Assembly (NCBI GenBank): GCA_020746835.1
Contig: JAGPNK010000029.1
Location: forward strand, 181,626-245,625
Length of the DNA stretch: 64,000 nucleotides
From: Stachybotrys elegans
Taxonomy: Eukaryota; Ascomycota; Sordariomycetes; Hypocreales; Stachybotryaceae
Reading direction: 5' to 3'
Of this stretch, positions 8,845 through 18,872 are shown piece by piece. The notes below the pieces were generated by a model. The model saw nothing but the letters and a program-made list of their open reading frames with translations, was not told where the DNA came from and did not search any database. Made by a program: the position numbers and the translations under genes. The first letter of the stretch is position 1, and every line of letters begins with the position of its first letter.

Positions 8845-11800
8845 ATGGGACAGTTCTCTGAATCTGATATTGACGCCGAGGACTATTTCAACTTACTCCT
8901 TTCGCCTGCTCGACCACGGAGGTACCTCAAACAATTAGGGGTGGAGTGTGATTCCGATCTAGGGGACGAAGACGAGAACGACGATAATAACTCCGTGGAT
9001 GGAAGCCCTCTTCGCCATCGCTTGCCGCAGCCTTCCGCACGGCCAAGGCGTGGTCGCCGTGGTCCTGCCCCTGGTACAGGAGGGCGGCCAAGAAAATCTC
9101 GAAGGCAAACTCGATCGTCGATGCCGCCACGACGTATTCGGAGTCCAGTGATAATTCCACCTGAAGAATCGGCGGTCTTTCATGCGCAAGATCCGGTGTG
9201 GAATGGCGACCTTGAGGCTTGCGCCTTGACTGATCGCGACAAGGCAATCCTCCGCGAGTTCTGGACAAAGCTGGACAATGACCAAATGCAGTTTTGCGGT
9301 CGATGCCAAGAGTGTTGGTTCCAGATGAAGATCGATTGCGATGGCATTTGTGCGCGTTGTTATCGAAAGGATGAGAAACGCCGCCCCGACGAGCCGTATT
9401 TCTTCTCTGCGGATAATCAGCTCGACTTTGGCCCTGTACCGGCCCGGTTGCCCCAGCTTACGCCTACCGAAGAGTCTTTGATTGCTCGTGTTCACGTCCA
9501 CGTGAACATTATGCTTGTGCGAGGGCAGCAGTACAAGTATCGGGGGCACGTAGTTCACTTTCTCCGCGAGGTTGGCTTAGTGTACAACCATCTCCCGCTT
9601 TTGCCGCAGGAGTTGAACACTGTATTACTACGTCCTGCGAATACGTCGTCCCACGCAAATCTTAGCCGGCAATTCTCCCGCCAGTTCCGCGTGCGCCGCC
9701 AGCCGGTTGTCATATGGCTAGACTACCTCCGGCGCCATCGTCCTGGCTATCGATGCATCGTCATCGACGAAGAGAGGCTGAATCAATTGCCCCAAGATGG
9801 CAATGTCCTGGATGCCATCCCCCAGAGCCAGGTGGAGGCTGCGGATGTTGGACCCGAGGAAGATCAGGAGGCAGAGCCTGACCTGGAGGACGAGGCTGCA
9901 GTGCCAGACCTGTTGGCCAAGGACACGGAACTCGATGCTCTGCGGTCTATTCTCGCCGGAGAATCAGAAGCTGATTCAGGGCTTTCCACAAGCTTCCAGG
10001 TGCAGGCGCAACACGAGCTGCGGCTCCCGAATATACGACACACACCCATTAATGAGTTCAATCGCTCTCATGCCCTACTCTCCTTGGCGTTTCCCTGCCT
10101 CTTTCCTGACGGTAGAGCCGACTTTGTTGAACCTCGATTACGCTCCATTGATTACAAGGATTATGTCGAGCACGCGATGCGCTGGCACGACGGGCGTTTT
10201 GCACGTCACCCGACCTTCCGCTTCGTTGCCTTCAACACGCTAATGCGGTCACAAGCACGTTCACGGTCCAGATTCTTCGCGAAGCAACATGACGGGAGAC
10301 AGCAGCAGCCGCTGACACGAGAGCAACTTATTCAGGCGCTGGAACACAGCGAGGACCCCGAGGCGCAGGCGCTGATCAACTCGATCACAAGGCATGCGGT
10401 GTCTATTCGCGGTACGCGTCCCTTCTGGAACAAAAGGAGGCAGGACCTCGAGGCTTATGCCTATAACCTTGGTTGTCCTGGTGCATTCATCACGTTTAGC
10501 CCGGCAGATTTACACTGGCGGAGTCTCTACCAGCACATGCCCCAGTATGACGACTGGCTAGCCGCCACCGAGCCGGAGAGGATGGCTCTATCGCGCCGCC
10601 TATTGCGTCAGAACCCTCACATTGCTGCTTTCCACTTCTACCGGCGATACTGCCCCTTTCGAGATATCGTGTTAAGCAAGAAATTCAACATCACGGATTA
10701 CTGGGATCGGTACGAATGGCAAGGCCGTGGTAGTCCACACAACCACGGCCTGTACTGGATGGAAAATTGCCCCGGAGCCGACATGTGGGACGAAGCCGCT
10801 CGTGATGTATTTGCACGCACGTGGGGATTCCACGTCACTGCCATTAACCCCGAGCCGAGTAGGACTATGCCTCAGGGTGAGGGTAATCCGCTGAGCGTAG
10901 ATCCTCTAAGCATAGAGATGACATTCCTGCGGCTCTCACAAATTGTCAACCGTTGCCAACGCCACAAGTGCAACACCACGTACTGTTTGCGTGTGAGGAA
11001 GAGAACCGGTGACATCGCGAGGGATATGGAGGGCGCTGCTGCAGACATCGAGGCGGCCAACGCGGCCAGTCCAGAGAGGGAGTGTCGTTTTGACTTCCCT
11101 CGTGCCTTGCGGGAGCTGGCTGCAGTTATTAAGAAGGAAGGAAGGTCGTACTACATCTTCGAGGCGGCGCGGAACGACAGCCTCATGAACCACTTCAATC
11201 CTGCTATCATCCTAGGCTGGCTAGCCAATATCGACATATCTCCTTGCACCGGCTTACAGGCGGCTATTACGTACGCTGCGAAGTATTGCAGCAAATCTGA
11301 GAAGAAGACTGAGCCTTACTGCAAACTTGCAGATCAGGTCTTGCCGCATACGGCACACCTCCAGCCCTTATTATCCTTCTCCTCTCGCCTTACGAATAAG
11401 CTGATTGCCGAGAGGGATTACTCGGCGCAGGAGATTTCCCACCTTCTGCTTAACATCCCTCTGCAGGAAGGCACTCGGATGGTCGTCTCCGTGGACTGCC
11501 GTCCGTTGGAGCAACATGCACGTTCGTATCGCGTCGACGAAGATGTCAATGAGACTACCGGCGGCTACAGAAAATATCTGGAGCGAAATGACCAGCATGA
11601 GGATGTAACCTACCTCGAGTACCTGCAATCGTACAATCTCAAGACGTGGAGGAGACTCGCTGCTAACGCGAAGAAAAGGGTCCTAGCTTACTTCCCTCGG
11701 TACAAGTCCATGGACGCTTCTCCCCAGTTTAATGACTTCTGCCGTGTTAAATTGATGATGGCTCATCCACATCGCTCTCCACAAGAGTTGCTCGTTGTGA

Positions 11801-13623
11801 GCGGGCAGCAGTTTGATTCCTTCGCGGCTGCGTACAAAGGATGCAGAGAGCACCACGACACCCATGCGGACGATCATTATGGGGAGCCAGATACAAATGA
11901 ATTGAGGGCAGAGGACGATGAATTTGAGCCTGAGGTCCATGAGGAGCCCATCGCGGAGGAGGACTGGCATGAACTCGCCCGCATGCTACCTGACCGCCCA
12001 CTGGAGGAAGAGGATATTGGCATCCTCGGCCGCCGAGATATTGACATCAATTACGACTGGGCCCCTCACGTTGGACGGTATGCAGATGATGACATTCTCA
12101 ACGGTGACTACTGGAAGCAGCGCAAAGCGGAAAACCCCATGGACCTTGATGTGGATGATCAACCCTTGGAGGCTCGCGATTCCCTAAATCCCGAGCAGCG
12201 TCTAGTGTACGATACGGTGGTGGACCATTTCCTAACACAGGATCCCTCCCAGTTGTTACTCCATGTGGATGGTGGAGGCGGCACTGGCAAGTCATACCTC
12301 ATCAACCTGCTCTCTGCACACCTCCAAGCCGCGACGGGCGGGAGAGGGACACCTGTTTGGCGTGCCGCGCCCACGGGCGTCGCGGGAAACCAGATATCGG
12401 GCACTACCTTGCACTCCCTGTTGCATCTCCCAATCAATAAGGACTTCAAGCCCCTATCGCCGATTGATAAGGCCCAGCTCCAGAAGAAGCTGAAGGATAT
12501 CAAGTACCTGATCATCGATGAGAAGAGCATGCTAGGACTGCGCCAGCTATCGTGGATCGATGACCGTCTCCGCGAGGCGTTCCCGAGTAGGAATGAAGAG
12601 TTCTTTGGCGGCTTGAACATCCTGCTGGTCGGCGATTTCTTTCAACTACCCCCTGTGCTACAGAAGCCACTTTACTATGATAAAGAGGTGCAGGGGGTAG
12701 AGATCAAGGGCAGGAACGCGTATAGACGCTTCGATGAAACAGTATTCTTGAAGGTTGTTCAGCGACAGCGCGGCGACGATCAGGAGGCCTTTCGCACAGC
12801 TCTTGGGGAATTGCGGCTGCTCCAACTATCTAAGGAGTCCTGGAAGCTCCTTTCCAGCCGCGTACAGGCAAAGCTAGACGATCGGGAGGTCGCGAGATTC
12901 GTCAACGCCTTGCGTGTATACGCCACTAAAGATAGGGTGAACGAATATAACCACTATCACCTCGACCGCCTCAGCCGGCCGGTCATCCAGGTTACGGCTA
13001 AGAACGTCGGCCCTGGCGCGGCTGCTGCCCCTGACGACAAGGCGGGCAACCTTGCGAAGCAGATCCCCATATGCATTGGCGCCCGTCTGGTGCTGACGTC
13101 TAACCTTTGGCAGCCCGTTGGCCTCTTCAATGGCGCTCGCGGTACAGTTTACGACATCGGCTGGGCACCCGGGGCTGAGCCCATCCAAGACCCTCCCTGT
13201 GTTATCATGATGGAGTTTGACAATTACAACGGACCGGTGTTCCTGACCACCTCTGATGGCAGGAAGATTGTGCCGATTCTCCCCGTAGAGAGGGACTTCC
13301 TCATCGGAGCCACTCTCTGCACTCGCACCCAGTTCCCCCTGATCGTATGCTACGCTATTACCGTTCACAAGTCACAAAGCATCACAGAAGATATGATCGT
13401 TACCGATCTATCCTGCCAGGATTTCCAGACTGGGTTAAGCTACGTGGCTGTCTCTCGTGTTAAAACGCTGGAGGGCTTGATGTTGGATGCCCCATTTGAT
13501 CGCAATCACCTGATTTACGCGTCTCCCCCGGATGGTATGAAGATGAAGATGAGGGATCAGCAGCTTCGGAGACGACAGGTTCTTACACGGAATCCCTACA
13601 ACACAGACCACGGTTCTGCATAA
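8845..13623 (+). CDS. Helitron Rep/PIF1-like helicase transposase
   Basis: The frame is uninterrupted for 1592 residues. A Cys-rich finger (CGRCQECW...CARC, about residues 151-172) precedes a region of the DUF6570 kind. The Helitron Rep domain follows with the HUH motif SPHNHGLYW (His632, His634) and the two-Tyr motif YAAKYCSK (Tyr810, Tyr814) of rolling-circle nucleases. The C-terminal part is a SF1 PIF1-like helicase: Walker A GGGGTGKS at 1143-1150, Walker B IIDE with Asp1225, and late motifs NGARGTVYDIG and ITVHKSQS. All catalytic residues are present, so the protein may be active. It nicks and unwinds its own DNA for rolling-circle transposition. The ATG at 8845 is the first in frame, but splicing from upstream ORFs could extend it. 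Confidence 0.95.
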   Translation: MGQFSESDIDAEDYFNLLLSPARPRRYLKQLGVECDSDLGDEDENDDNNSVDGSPLRHRLPQPSARPRRGRRGPAPGTGGRPRKSRRQTRSSMPPRRIRSPVIIPPEESAVFHAQDPVWNGDLEACALTDRDKAILREFWTKLDNDQMQFCGRCQECWFQMKIDCDGICARCYRKDEKRRPDEPYFFSADNQLDFGPVPARLPQLTPTEESLIARVHVHVNIMLVRGQQYKYRGHVVHFLREVGLVYNHLPLLPQELNTVLLRPANTSSHANLSRQFSRQFRVRRQPVVIWLDYLRRHRPGYRCIVIDEERLNQLPQDGNVLDAIPQSQVEAADVGPEEDQEAEPDLEDEAAVPDLLAKDTELDALRSILAGESEADSGLSTSFQVQAQHELRLPNIRHTPINEFNRSHALLSLAFPCLFPDGRADFVEPRLRSIDYKDYVEHAMRWHDGRFARHPTFRFVAFNTLMRSQARSRSRFFAKQHDGRQQQPLTREQLIQALEHSEDPEAQALINSITRHAVSIRGTRPFWNKRRQDLEAYAYNLGCPGAFITFSPADLHWRSLYQHMPQYDDWLAATEPERMALSRRLLRQNPHIAAFHFYRRYCPFRDIVLSKKFNITDYWDRYEWQGRGSPHNHGLYWMENCPGADMWDEAARDVFARTWGFHVTAINPEPSRTMPQGEGNPLSVDPLSIEMTFLRLSQIVNRCQRHKCNTTYCLRVRKRTGDIARDMEGAAADIEAANAASPERECRFDFPRALRELAAVIKKEGRSYYIFEAARNDSLMNHFNPAIILGWLANIDISPCTGLQAAITYAAKYCSKSEKKTEPYCKLADQVLPHTAHLQPLLSFSSRLTNKLIAERDYSAQEISHLLLNIPLQEGTRMVVSVDCRPLEQHARSYRVDEDVNETTGGYRKYLERNDQHEDVTYLEYLQSYNLKTWRRLAANAKKRVLAYFPRYKSMDASPQFNDFCRVKLMMAHPHRSPQELLVVSGQQFDSFAAAYKGCREHHDTHADDHYGEPDTNELRAEDDEFEPEVHEEPIAEEDWHELARMLPDRPLEEEDIGILGRRDIDINYDWAPHVGRYADDDILNGDYWKQRKAENPMDLDVDDQPLEARDSLNPEQRLVYDTVVDHFLTQDPSQLLLHVDGGGGTGKSYLINLLSAHLQAATGGRGTPVWRAAPTGVAGNQISGTTLHSLLHLPINKDFKPLSPIDKAQLQKKLKDIKYLIIDEKSMLGLRQLSWIDDRLREAFPSRNEEFFGGLNILLVGDFFQLPPVLQKPLYYDKEVQGVEIKGRNAYRRFDETVFLKVVQRQRGDDQEAFRTALGELRLLQLSKESWKLLSSRVQAKLDDREVARFVNALRVYATKDRVNEYNHYHLDRLSRPVIQVTAKNVGPGAAAAPDDKAGNLAKQIPICIGARLVLTSNLWQPVGLFNGARGTVYDIGWAPGAEPIQDPPCVIMMEFDNYNGPVFLTTSDGRKIVPILPVERDFLIGATLCTRTQFPLIVCYAITVHKSQSITEDMIVTDLSCQDFQTGLSYVAVSRVKTLEGLMLDAPFDRNHLIYASPPDGMKMKMRDQQLRRRQVLTRNPYNTDHGSA

Positions 13624-13785
13624 TTCTAGGTGATTCTGCTCGCGACAAGAAGAAATGTTACGAAAATTACTCCAGTGCGTAAATAATGCAATGGTTGTAG
13701 ATAATTTCTTGGCCCGCGGACTCTCAGCCTTCGGCTGATTGTACCCCTTGCACCACCGCTCTAAAGTGCAAGAGGTGACGTAGTA

Positions 13786-13996
13786 TTTTAGTCAGACTGT
13801 TAGTCTGCGACCCCCGGACTGGACTACTGGTCGGTCTGGGAGAAGTCAGACTGAACCATCAGTCCAGTCCGAGAGACGTAGACTGGACCGTCAATTTAGC
13901 CCGAGAGACGCAAACGGGACCAATAGTCCGTGGACTATTAGTCTGGACTGCAGTTTGGACTAATAGTTTTTGGTCTGGACTATTAGGAGCTCTGAT
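13786..13996. repeat. cluster of GTCTGGACT / AGTCCAGAC motifs with a possible hAT-type end
   Basis: About ten copies of TGGACT or AGTCC in both orientations fill 200 bp. They include the hairpin CAATAGTCC-GT-GGACTATTAG (13921-13941) and two CCGAGAGACG direct repeats. The cluster ends GGACTATTAGGAGCTCTG at 13978-13994. Read inverted, this begins CAGAGCTCC, which resembles a hAT terminus, but no matching left end or duplication was found. Confidence 0.5.
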
Positions 13997-14087
13997 CCCC
14001 CAAGCACTCCCACCCGAATCCCAAAAGTTTTAGTACATTCCACACAATTATTGATCTTGTCCAGATTTATGAATTAATCTTTAAGTG

Positions 14088-17000
14088 TCAATGTGAGGCT
14101 AGATGTTGGCTAAAGCCGGTTACCGTGAGATATTCCGTCCTTCTTGGACACAGCGGGCAAATGAAAGCTCCTTTGCTATCCCGGAAAGTATTACTCCCCG
14201 GTGCATCTTCATAACGGTTCTTGTGCGTGTTTAGTTGATTCCACACCCTAGACGGGATTGTAAATACTGGCGTGACCGGTGGTAGAACGCCAACGCCGGG
14301 TTTACTTTGCTGGCTGGGCGGAGACGCTGATTGTGCAGGAGCTTGAGTGGGAGCGGAAGCTGTTTGATTCAAGAGTGGAACCGAAGTAGAGCTCCGTCTG
14401 GCGTTTTCGTGTCGGACATGATCAGTCATGATGCTAGCTGGATGTCTGACTGGTGCCTTGTCAGGGGTCGCACTGTTGTTGGTAAAGACTGGAGACATTA
14501 GTGGCTGTGGAGTCCAAGGACCGAAAGGCTTAGATATACGGAGCGGAGGTAGATCCAATCTGGTCGACGGGTATCCTGGATTTGTTAGATGAGCATGTCC
14601 GGGTGACCCGCCATTGGTTCCATTTCCCAACGCGTTCCCGGTATCATACGGCCTGAGAGTATTGGGCAATGGTTGCAAAGTTTCCGCTCCATGAGGGTAC
14701 GAGGCATTTCCGGGGTGGATATTAATATTCCGGCCATTGATCGGTGACCAAGCCGCCGTCGATCCTGTAACAAAAGGGTAGCTTACAGCTGGTGGGACAG
14801 TTGATTCCGGTTCATCAATCGATGCAAGCGCTTGACTCAGCGAAGCGCGAGCCACAGATTGCAGAATCTCGCCGTGCCAGGAAGTGTCGGTATTTTCGGG
14901 TTGGTTTGACGGCGCAGCAATCTCCGAGGGCTGTACGGGAGACTCATCTTGCTGACTGGAGCCCATATCAGGCTCAATCACCATTCGAGCTTCAGGTGCC
15001 AGACCCAGTGTAGGAGTTGGCTGACTAGCTCTTTGGGCTTCTACTTGAGGGCTGGGTCGAAACGTATCCTGACGTTCAGCAGTCATGTTTGGGTCCCAGC
15101 CCCATTCAACCGCCGCGGGATTGATTGGTGCAGCATTGCTGTCACGCCGGCAATGAGTCGCATCGCCGCCCCCATGGTTGTTTGTAAGTTGATCTGAAAC
15201 CACGTTCCCTGATCCGTTGGTGCCGTTTGCTTTCTCGAGGGTGATTGAAACCTCATCTTGTGCTGTTGGTGGTTCTATCCATTCGTCGAACTCCTCGTGC
15301 GTCGAGGGCAAAGAAATTTCGCTTGCATGTTTTTGCGGACCACCATCATCGGAATCAGAATCATGTAGGGTGATAACATCATGCTGTACTTCAGGTTCAT
15401 TTATGTCCAGTGTGTTCTGCATAACAATGTCATTTGCGACTTGGGTATTGGGCACTTGGTTGACGCTGTCTTGCTTGGATGTCGTGCCCTCCAACTGATC
15501 AATGCCGGCTGTCTCAAACTCCTTGGGCACATGATGTGAATCCATACTTGCCGAGGTCTCTTCCGTTATGCCCGGTCTGGTCGTCTCTGAGCCATCAGGA
15601 AATACGGAGTCGGACGTCGTTTCTGAAGCGGACGCTACTTTAATTGTTAGCTGGGCAGGCATTAAATGCAAATTTATCACCATTTACACACCTTGTTCTG
15701 CACTGTCATCTGCATTCATAGCTCTTGGTGGTGATTTACCTACCGGCTCATCATCCGAAGGAAATTCGTACAACCGACTTTGCTGGCGCTGCTTGAGAAA
15801 TGCCCGCACTTGTTTCAAGTTGGGAATGAGTGAAGACGGCTGGTCAGCATCGAATTCCTGCAGATCGGTGGCAGCCACCCAACCGACGGCGCTTTTGGCT
15901 GGGAAGGGCAGGCCATCAAAGTACATGACGGGAAATTGACGCTGCGATGCCAGCGCCCCCCCTATCTTGTAGTCCTTCTTGAATTCAAGATCTTTGGTCC
16001 GCGTGCTACGGCTGTAGCATACTGGAATATTGTCGTAAAGTCCCAATTGTTCGAGAGTGCCGGGCACGCCAATGTCCGGGAGGTTTGTTGTTGGTAGGAG
16101 TAGCACGGCCAACCATTCTTTCGACTTGTGCCAGAAGCCAAGATAGACTCTGCCAGGAATTGGATCTACAATACCTAGGGGTTCCATGGGGATCTCGTTT
16201 ACCTCTTGTTCCTCTGATGGTACTGGGCGACGATCAGTCCTAGTTGTTCGGCGTTTGGTATTCGAGGCTTCTCTGGAGGTAGTAGAAGGCTTCTCGGTTG
16301 GTCTGCGTGGAGTCTTAGCTGGCGATGACTTTTCATTGCCAAATGCGACTAGTGCTGCGGCATTGTTCATGTCAACCTTGGCTTTTGTGCACTGTCGTAC
16401 CTCTATGCCTAGGTGCTCAACGGCCACGTCAAACGTCCGTGGCATCCCGCCGTGCTTGGCGCCACTCAGATGCTTAGCAGCTCCGATGATGGGGTTGTTT
16501 TTGAACTCCATGTTGTGCTCGTCGCAACGAAAAACGAACCACCTATTGGAATGTTCCGGGTACTCGACGATGAGGTGCTTTGTCTGGGCTTTGCCGTCCT
16601 GCCATACGTCGCTGAAGTCTACAAAGCGCTTCCCATGAATCTGCCTGCGCTTTTGGGGCTGCAAGGAGCCCGAGCTCTCTGACCCATCTCGATGACGTTT
16701 CTGTGCTCTCGTCAGGGACTCTTCTGTTAAGGTGGTGGTGTGCTCACATTGGTTCCAGGTCCATCCTCAGTGTCACCCTCAGTGTCACCCTCATTGTCCG
16801 CCTCGAGGTTCATCTCTCTATCCACCTGAGGGTTCACCTCGCTGTCTGCAGGGATCCGAGCATCCTCATTTCCTTTCAAGATTGGAGATGGAGACTGGTC
16901 GCTGCCTGACAGCTCATCGGGTGCTCTATCGATAGGACCAGTACTCGACAATTGTTGGCGAGACGCTTCATGGTCGCCTGTTGCCAGGAAAGCCGCGAGA

Positions 17001-17326
17001 TTGGTGCGGAGGTTTTGAACGATGGCTGTCTCATGTTCCTCAAAAATTCTCTGCTTTTGCGGTAAAGTAGCCTCAAAAGCTATCTGCATTTCCTTCAAAG
17101 TCCAGCCGTATTCAAGAATCTTATCTTGCAGCTGTGTCCGAGTCACATCGCTGCCATCAAGACTAGCAGCCGCAAGATGGTCCCAGGCGCCTTGGAGTTC
17201 TCGTTTAATTTCCGCTTGTTGAGCCTCGTAATGCTCGCGCGGTGATTTGAGAGCCTTAAGTGCTTGTTGTGCCTCTGCGACCAACGCGGCTGCTTGGGCA
17301 ACGAAGACATTGGCTGGCTCGGGCAT
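14088..17326 (-). CDS. 1045-residue protein of unknown function with C-terminal zinc-finger motif
   Basis: Three minus-strand exons, 17326-16748, 16700-15692 and 15637-14088, join through introns of 47 and 54 bp with GT/AG borders and CTAAC-type branch points. The phases agree and no stop occurs. Residues 1 to about 110 are Ala/Gln/Glu-rich and likely coiled coil (AAALVAEAQQALKALKS). The central part has conserved-looking blocks (KRFVDFSDVWQDGKAQTKH, FWHKSKEWLAVLLLP, VGWVAATDL). A long disordered Ser/Pro/Thr-rich stretch follows. The protein ends with CPLCPRRTEYLTVTGFSQHL-ASH, a C2H2-like finger. It appears intact. I recognise it only as a fungal type of uncharacterised protein; DNA or chromatin association is a guess from the finger. 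Confidence 0.8.
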
Positions 17327-18106
17327 CTTGGCGCCTTCGCTTTGGTGTGTAACGTGCTCCAGAAATTACAAATCGAGCATGGCAATCATAGACAGGATCT
17401 GTGTGAAATCATTTGAAAAATTTTCAGAGGCTTACTCGCAGGCAAAGTGTGATGCCAGGGGAAGTTATTGGTGGCGCAGGTCCGCGGCAAGCGAGCTTCT
17501 TATTAGCCAGCATGTGGCCTGTAACTCCAGTCGATGTGAGGGGGTATGACATGGATTGTACCAACCAACACACACACATTTTAAATGAGGCATCCTACGT
17601 GGGATTGTGATGTTGAGCACGCTAAACTAAATAGGCTTAGGCCCTATATTTCTGTTGGTTACTATAACTTTGCTTCCACAAAGAAGGGCTGCACGGACCT
17701 GAGGCTGAGGACGTTTCATGCAACGCGCAGTTTTGATGATTTGTGTGCAAGTGTTAGGCTAATGCAGGTGGATCAGGATCACTTCCTTAACAGCATCGTG
17801 CCAACAAAGTGTGTTTACAAGAAAGGCGTATTTCCATCTCGATTGTGTGCATTGCCGCAAGCCCCTGCAGAGCTCGAAACAGGATTAACTAGGGTATGTT
17901 GACTGACCCGACGTTATGAAACCCCTTAGTTCAACAGCTTGCCGGCAGGCCGGGGGCCCGATAACGTAATCTACCCCCTTCCCGGTCACACCCCCTACTT
18001 GGTCAAAAATTCCCCACCAATTTAGCCCATACCTAACGATAGGATAAATTCATCATGATTTAAAAAGAATTAAAAAAATTTTTTTTTTTGAAATATTATT
18101 ATTAAT
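17327..18106. other. intergenic; one unassigned ORF
   Basis: The segment holds the promoter of the gene at 14088-17326. A plus-strand frame at 17585-17902 (105 codons) matches nothing I know and is probably chance. Nothing else is seen. Confidence 0.4.
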
Positions 18107-18475
18107 TGTTACGACACAAGTGTGTCGCCCCACCTCACGTGACGTAGCACGTGAGACGAGAACCGGGGCTACACGGATCGACGGTCAGAGGGTGATCCAT
18201 CGTGATGGCTCACTCCTTGTTGCGTGAGCCTCGTCAATTCCATGGTGATCCACGAGGAAGAGACTTAGTATAAAGATGGGAGGATTCTACGATTGTGCCT
18301 AGCTAGAAGCCTACCAGCTATCAATACAGCTTGTTTACCTCGATTACTGTACACCTCAAGTATTCGACCATTACCAGACGTAACATACGCTCAACGGTAT
18401 ACACGCCCTAGCCATCTGCTAACAACTAACCCCGATACGATCGGACTTAGTCATAGTTAGGAACCGACCGTTACA
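18107..18475 (+). repeat. solo LTR-like sequence
   Basis: The segment runs from TGTTACGACAC to GACCGTTACA, with TG...CA ends and a TATAAA-like box (AGTATAAAGATG, 18268-18279). A diverged copy of its last 90 bp recurs at 31069-31156, which supports a dispersed LTR. No internal gag-pol and no clear 5-bp duplication were found, so the exact borders are uncertain. Confidence 0.6.
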
Positions 18476-18580
18476 CGGGTGTTAATCCGAGGCTCGCCCC
18501 ACAAACGCGACTGCAGACGACTTGGGGATTTTACGACGCCGATTTGACACGATCGCACGTGATTGTCGATGGTTGGATTG

Positions 18581-18645
18581 TGATTTTTTATTATTATTAT
18601 TTTTTTACTTTTTATTTTATTTTTTTTATTTTTTAGGCGGGGGCC
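18581..18645 (+). repeat. AT-rich tract
   Basis: Nearly pure T/A sequence lies between the LTR and the phosphatase promoter. It is a low-complexity spacer. Confidence 0.7.
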
Positions 18646-18872
18646 CCTCTTTTCTTTTTTCCGCGCGCTCGTCCTCTCAGAGCCTTTCGTTCCTCAAGGC
18701 AAATCTCACGGCATCTGACCAGCTGTCCCTCCTTCCTTCGCTCTGCTTCAGCTGAAGGCATATATTTATCTCTCCTGACCTCAAGACTCTTCCTACTATC
18801 GGTCTTCATTAGAGACCCTCAAGTACAACATTGCCATACCCATCTATCAACGCATATCAACAGACCGGGAAG

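Larger units (their letters stand above)
7681..13776 (+). mobile_element. autonomous Helitron (borders approximate)
   Basis: The element encodes a Rep/helicase (8845-13623). It is bracketed by a 15-bp hairpin in opposite orientations: TCAGCCGAAGGCTGA at 7681-7695 and TCAGCCTTCGGCTGA at 13724-13738. A second hairpin follows with arms CTTGCAC and GTGCAAG (about 13747-13771). Helitrons end in a 3' hairpin, but no canonical 5'-TC or CTRR terminus can be fixed here. Non-canonical Helitron ends are known in Fusarium. The borders given are the outer hairpins, not proven termini. Confidence 0.7.

Noticed and set aside
17585..17902. 105-codon plus-strand ORF
   Set aside because: No recognisable motif, no signal peptide, AT-rich codons and no splice partner; probably chance.
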